From: Stereum hirsutum FP-91666 SS1
Taxonomy: Eukaryota; Basidiomycota; Agaricomycetes; Russulales; Stereaceae
NCBI RefSeq assembly: GCF_000264905.1
Contig: NW_006763145.1
Coordinates: forward strand, 474,428-538,427
Direction: 5' to 3'
Length of the DNA stretch: 64,000 nucleotides
Shown here: in pieces, positions 59,718 through 64,000 of the stretch
Layout of the letters: every line of letters begins with the position of its first letter
Numbering within the stretch: the first letter of the stretch is position 1
Notes under the pieces: generated by a model
What the model saw: the letters and a program-made list of their open reading frames with translations, nothing else
Database searches by the model: none
Told to the model about the DNA's origin: nothing
Position numbers and translations under genes: made by a program

Positions 59718-61475
59718 ATGGACCAAGAGATATTTGACCTCACGGAGCGCATCAAACAACTCAAAACAGAGCGCAATGCGCTTTGTTCGATTTCCCTCCT
59801 TCCAGACGAGATCCTATCCCACATCTTCTTTGTCTATGGTGCCATCGTCGAGGATCCATACCGCGGGGCTTGGACGAAACTCATGGTCGTTTGCCGCAAG
59901 TGGCGGCTACTCTGCATGGCCCATGCCGCTTTGTGGTCTTTCTTCTCAGCACACCGCAAATCGACACACGGAGGTCTTGACTTCATGCAACGCCTTAGGC
60001 TTTCGGCGCAGTATCCATTGTCCGTGCAGTTCGACTTTCCGGGAGACAGCCTCATTATAGCGCACTTTACCGTTCATGAGCACGTGCATAGGATCCGAAC
60101 ATTGTCGGTGTATGCGAGCGGCATCGGCGACTTCGAGCACATATTCCAGGACATCGGCGACTTCCCTGTGCTCACTGAGCTCAAGCTCGATACCTGGGCG
60201 ACTGATCTCTGGGCCATGGGACGCTCAATGGAAGAGGCTATCAGTCCTCGTCTTCAATCCCTCGTCCTTCGCAACGTCATATTTTCCTCGTGCCACCTGC
60301 TCGCCAACTTGACCACGCTCTCTCTCGAAGGCTCCAATGGACAAGCTTCCGACGTCAACCTCCCAAAACTGCGCGATATTCTCGGTATTTTGTCCCGTTC
60401 TCCGCGTCTCCACACGCTCAAACTCCAACAGTACTGGGCCGAAAGAGATCTCTCTCCGGAGGATTACAATTTCGGCCCAATTACCCTGAACCACCTTCAC
60501 ACAGTTGACCTCTTCGCTGCCGTTGGACATCTATGCGTATTGTTCCAGACGCTCCAAATGCCTCCCAAAGTGTTACTCCGCATCCTCGTCCGTGGATCCT
60601 GGGGCGGCGACTGGCTCAAACCTCTTCTTGTCCCTCTCCGACGCCATCTCCACCGCCCAGGCGGCCCCGTCTTTCGCTCGCTGACCATCGAGAAGACCTC
60701 GCCGTCATACGTCTCATTCTCCGCAAACACAAACGACAGCTGTCCCCCGCCTCTCGTCTTGCTCCCCCAAAACGACGTTCCATTCAGCATCACCACCTAC
60801 CCCTCCCGACAACACGAACTCCGCTCCATCCTCTCCAAGCTCATCCACGCCCTTCCCTTCGACGCATCGTCCGTGAACCTCGACGCAACGTGGGTATCGA
60901 GCGAATTTACGCCCGAGACGTGGTGCATGGTCGGGAGGGCGCTCCCTCAGCTGAAGCGTATAGAGATCGGCGTGGGACACCAGATGGTGGCAATGTTGAA
61001 GGGGTTCATGTCTGCGCTTGAGCGTGAGCCCACGCAAGGTATCTCTGGGCGCAGGCGCAGGCGTATCGCGAAGAAAGTGGCTCTGCGTCCGGACAAACTC
61101 TTCTTGCACTTCAAAATCTGGCGTTCTTTTCGCGATGGGCAGCCTCCGGCTCTGGACAGTCGTCGCCTCTGGTTCGATACAATACTACACACGATGGAGC
61201 GATATCGAGACCTCCAAACGGTCAATAAGCATGCGGGGGAGTTGTGGGATACGCTGCAGTTCGATAGGGGTCATGGGGGAGAGGAGAATGAGGATATAAA
61301 GGCATATCGGGATAGGCTCTTTGGCGTTGTGAAGACCGTGATAATTCATGACGACATATACAATCCGGCTGTGTGGCGGGCGAGACAGGAGAAGTGGAGG
61401 AGGCAAGAGCAGAGGGCCCGCTTGGCCTTGGACGCAGGGGAAATGCCTCGCTTTGACGACAGCGATGATGATTGA
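59718..61475 (+). CDS. F-box protein
   Basis: An intronless frame of 585 residues. It begins with a short coiled helix (ERIKQLKTERNAL) followed by the agaricomycete-type F-box: SLLPDEILSHIFFVYG, WTKLMVVCRKWRLLC and AALWSFFS (about 28-90). The rest has leucine-rich, LRR-like strands (LTELKLDTWATDLW, LQSLVLRNVIFSS, LHTLKLQQY). The C-terminus is charged and ends DSDDD. F-box proteins present targets to SCF ubiquitin ligases; this expanded type in mushrooms has mostly unknown targets. Confidence 0.88.
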   Translation: MDQEIFDLTERIKQLKTERNALCSISLLPDEILSHIFFVYGAIVEDPYRGAWTKLMVVCRKWRLLCMAHAALWSFFSAHRKSTHGGLDFMQRLRLSAQYPLSVQFDFPGDSLIIAHFTVHEHVHRIRTLSVYASGIGDFEHIFQDIGDFPVLTELKLDTWATDLWAMGRSMEEAISPRLQSLVLRNVIFSSCHLLANLTTLSLEGSNGQASDVNLPKLRDILGILSRSPRLHTLKLQQYWAERDLSPEDYNFGPITLNHLHTVDLFAAVGHLCVLFQTLQMPPKVLLRILVRGSWGGDWLKPLLVPLRRHLHRPGGPVFRSLTIEKTSPSYVSFSANTNDSCPPPLVLLPQNDVPFSITTYPSRQHELRSILSKLIHALPFDASSVNLDATWVSSEFTPETWCMVGRALPQLKRIEIGVGHQMVAMLKGFMSALEREPTQGISGRRRRRIAKKVALRPDKLFLHFKIWRSFRDGQPPALDSRRLWFDTILHTMERYRDLQTVNKHAGELWDTLQFDRGHGGEENEDIKAYRDRLFGVVKTVIIHDDIYNPAVWRARQEKWRRQEQRARLALDAGEMPRFDDSDDD

Positions 61476-61795
61476 TATGGTGTTCGGCACGTTCTGTGTA
61501 TTATTGACTTCATGCACATGATGGACTTTAGCTTGTAGTTCTTCCCTTATATATATCTGCAACGCCCTCTGCGTCGTGCCACCGCCACACCCGGCGATAT
61601 GACGCGGAAATGCGGCACGTTGCCTGCAATATCATGGCTGTTCCGAGTCCGAGTCCAATGTTCATCTCATCTCTTTCGTCTACCATCTACTGTACTTCTT
61701 GAGTCCTGTCTCACTCATAGAGTCTCATCTAGTGTCTATCATTATTTGTCTGTCACACCAAACCAAACACTACCTAGACACCCCGAGACCGAATC

Positions 61796-62832
61796 ATGGC
61801 GACAGTCAAGATTGGCACCCTTCTCATCCGCGTACGTCTCTCTGCCAAGTAACCGCTCTTCATAACGCGCTCCAGAAGGTATCAGTATCTCAAGCAGTCA
61901 ACTCATTCCAGACATTAGCGAAGCCAATATCTGCTCAGATAAAGCATCAGGCCAAGGAGTGAGTGCGCACCTAGCTCACTTACCCTCCACAACGTGTTCG
62001 TGTCCGGTTATACTGACTTCTTGTGCTTCGCTTGAATCGGATGGGATGATATCTACGCGGGCGAAGACATGAGAGGTTCCGGAATATGTGTGTCGGACTC
62101 GCGCAGAGAATGTATCGGTACGAAATCAAGCTTCGCACCAGCCTCCTCGGTGAGCCCGCGAAGCACGTCCGACCTCTCTCAGAAACACGGTACGTCCTTC
62201 TCCAATCTCCCCATACCATTAACTCACTAATAACCGTCTCATGTCTCATCTCAATGATGCTCATGGTCATTTCCTACACATCACACAGCGCCATCGAGAA
62301 CGGTGCCAACTTCCTCGCCGAAGGTTTCCTCTTCGCCGTCGCCACAGCCCTCATCCTAGGCGAAACATGGCGTTCCTCTCGAAGTTCATCAAAACGGAGA
62401 GATGACGTGGATGAGAAATTGGAGGATCTCCAGTCGAAGATGCAGGACGTGACGAAATGGATGGAAGGCGCGGAGGAGCGCTATGTTGAGGAACAGCGGA
62501 AGTACGTCTCCATCCTTGGACCTCATTGCTCATTCAGCTCTCTACATCCCTTCGACGACTCCTGCCTTCAACGTGGAGTCGCGGCTGACTCTCATGTGTT
62601 GCGGTGTTACAGGAATGAAGAGCTGACACGAATACTGGAGCGCGTCGTCGAGATAGGTCTGCGAGGCGGCTGGGCCGAACTCGAGGACACCCCACTACGA
62701 ATTCCCCGTCTACAACTGGGCCCACCACCGTCAATCTCGAACTCATCCGCCTCTACCATTTCTTCTTCATCATCACCAGAGCCGTCCCAGTCATCCTCAT
62801 CATCCTCGGACTCACCTTCTTCACTGGCATAA
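61796..62832 (+). CDS. OPA3: OPA3-like mitochondrial protein
   Basis: Five exons (61796-61831, 61912-61958, 62067-62189, 62289-62501, 62613-62832) give 212 residues. The order KIGTLLIRTLAKPISAQIK, HQAKEHERFRN, LAQRMYRYEIKLR, and, near residue 75-100, AIENGANFLAEGFLFAVATA with LILGETWRSS is the OPA3 pattern. A coiled coil follows (about 110-160) and then an acidic, Ser-rich tail. OPA3 proteins sit in mitochondrial membranes and affect lipid and network balance; the exact biochemical role is unclear. All splice phases agree. Confidence 0.88.
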
Positions 62833-63380
62833 CACAGACCGATTCATGTTCGGGGTCGTCCATGTGCCTATCGACAGGCGAAGTCGAGTAGTGGCCACAC
62901 ATCTACCTACTTGTATATTCTCCACGTATAATCATAATTGTTGTTCCATGCTGCTGGATCCAGACTGGGACAAGCCAGAGTAGCTTGAAGTGATTCAGGG
63001 TATCCGAGGACTGGATTAGGAAGAGAGAAGATATTGAATAGGATGCTGGCGAGGGCAAAGAAAAAGAACGTCAAGGGTGGAAGAGGTAATAAAAAGGCAT
63101 CGATGATCATCATCATGACTGCCTTAATCCAGTCAAGCTCGTGAAGGGGCTCTAGAGCGACTGAGCGTGGCCAGAGAAGGGCCCCGGCCAATATAGCGGA
63201 TTAACTAACCAGACAATTCAAACACGGTCTTTTGCACACTCATGGAAGACTCTTTCAAAGTATATTAGCTATAGTTAGCGGGATATAAGTCTAGCCCGGT
63301 AGCGTGCAATGATAATCCTAACATATTAAGGATCCCAGTCCCGGCAATGGTACTGGAATGGAGCAGCGATTATGGCGTAG
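62833..63380. other. intergenic, nothing firm
   Basis: Convergent 3' flanks. One hydrophobic frame (63191-62907, minus) starts only at a TTG and is not accepted. Confidence 0.5.
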
Positions 63381-64000
63381 CTATGTAGTAGTATGAGTCT
63401 CGTGGAGGACCGGCGGGCACAAAGCTATACGGCTATGTTGGGAGAAGTTGTTATTGTGGTTATTCATAATTACAACTTTGACATGGACACGAACCGATGG
63501 ACCATGATTACCACCTGAAGGAGGGACAACCAACGGAGGAAGGTAGCTTTCATTAGCGAAACCAGGAGGTGCAGCACTCAGTGCACCGACCATGGGAGGA
63601 ATGTTTCGGGGGTGTGGTAAACCCGGCCGGCGACTAAGATCTCGCGAGGAAGTGCTAGTGGGAAGGAGGCGATCTATATGAGCCAGAATGGCACCGATTT
63701 TTTCGAACATTTCGACCTCAAAGTCACGGAACCTGGCTATGAGGACCCGAATTTCATGGAGCTGTTTTTGCATGCTTGATAACTGTGTCTCTGATCCATT
63801 CAGAGGCCCGGCACCAATGCTGACCTCAGTCTCATCACCGTGAACGGCATTGCTAGATTACTTCAAATATCAGCCCAGAAAGTCAGAATCATTATAGGTG
63901 ATAGTTGCACCTACAGCGGCGGAAGTACATGCCAATCTTGGCGCACCGTGTTCCTCATACTTTCGCTAATGGCCCACTTCATGCTCTCAATTCCCAACTT
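63381..64000 (-). CDS. 3' end of a gene cut by the right edge, unknown product
   Basis: Two exons are visible: 64000-63915, open to the window edge, and 63852-63381. They join in phase to give LPPL-NAVHGDETEVSIGAG. The second exon has a helical stretch (MQKQLHEIRVLIARFRDFEV, then EMFEKIGAILAHIDRLL) that could form a coiled coil, followed by a Pro-rich region and an Asn/His-rich tail. No family recognised; the N-terminal part lies outside the window. Confidence 0.55.

Noticed and set aside
62907..63191. Hydrophobic minus-strand frame of 94 codons
   Set aside because: It opens at TTG, the first ATG leaves a much shorter peptide, and no splice context supports it.
1..64000. CRISPR array, bacterial operon or prophage
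   Set aside because: No direct-repeat/spacer array and the gene structure is eukaryotic throughout.

Overview
The window looks like nuclear DNA of a basidiomycete fungus, most likely an agaricomycete. Genes are close together on both strands and are cut by many short GT-AG introns of about 45-100 bp. The readable products are eukaryotic: SUV3, CDC73, OPA3, the WDR24/Rtc1 subunit of the SEA/GATOR2 complex, mitoribosomal mS33, BTB and F-box proteins, and a 14-TM-type MFS permease. All exon models were built by hand from splice signals, reading phase and comparison of paralogues; no transcript data were available.

Layout. 1-1.7 kb: an 18-bp minisatellite followed by the 3' part of an FtsJ-like methyltransferase gene. 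2.3-3.3 kb: a MYND zinc-finger gene. 4.1-16.8 kb: the main feature, five related genes. Two encode PARP-type ADP-ribosyltransferases with five Cys4 fingers each (4109-6124 and 11439-13481, minus strand). One encodes a fingers-only relative (7085-8202, minus). Two encode NADAR (YbiA/DUF1768) proteins with three fingers each (9083-11188 and 14517-16755, plus). They form two head-to-head units, finger/PARP genes to the left and a NADAR gene to the right, repeated in tandem. NADAR enzymes are known to remove ADP-ribose from some substrates, so the locus reads as a duplicated writer/eraser cassette whose members share one targeting module.

17-21 kb: a near-identical 300-bp dispersed repeat (copy 1), a tRNA-Gln with an intron, a DUF4112 gene, an LTR-like stretch and an Rpp14/Pop5-type gene. 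21.5-29 kb: a coiled-coil protein with a myristoylation-type start, SUV3 head-to-head with mS33, an unnamed conserved gene and a BTB protein. 29.8-33.9 kb: an MFS transporter with about 22 exons. 33.9-41.5 kb: gene-poor, holding one small basic coiled-coil gene at 38.8-39.5 kb. 41.5-47 kb: CDC73, copy 2 of the dispersed repeat, and a gene joining two dsRBM-like segments to membrane spans. 47-57.7 kb: an inverted-repeat element, WDR24/Rtc1, an unrecognised gene, a small membrane protein and a secreted Ser/Pro-rich repeat protein. 59.7-64 kb: an F-box protein, OPA3 and a gene cut by the right edge.

Most non-cassette genes are housekeeping and show no joint function. The only other suggestive pair is SUV3 and mS33, two mitochondrial-expression genes that share one 600-bp divergent promoter.
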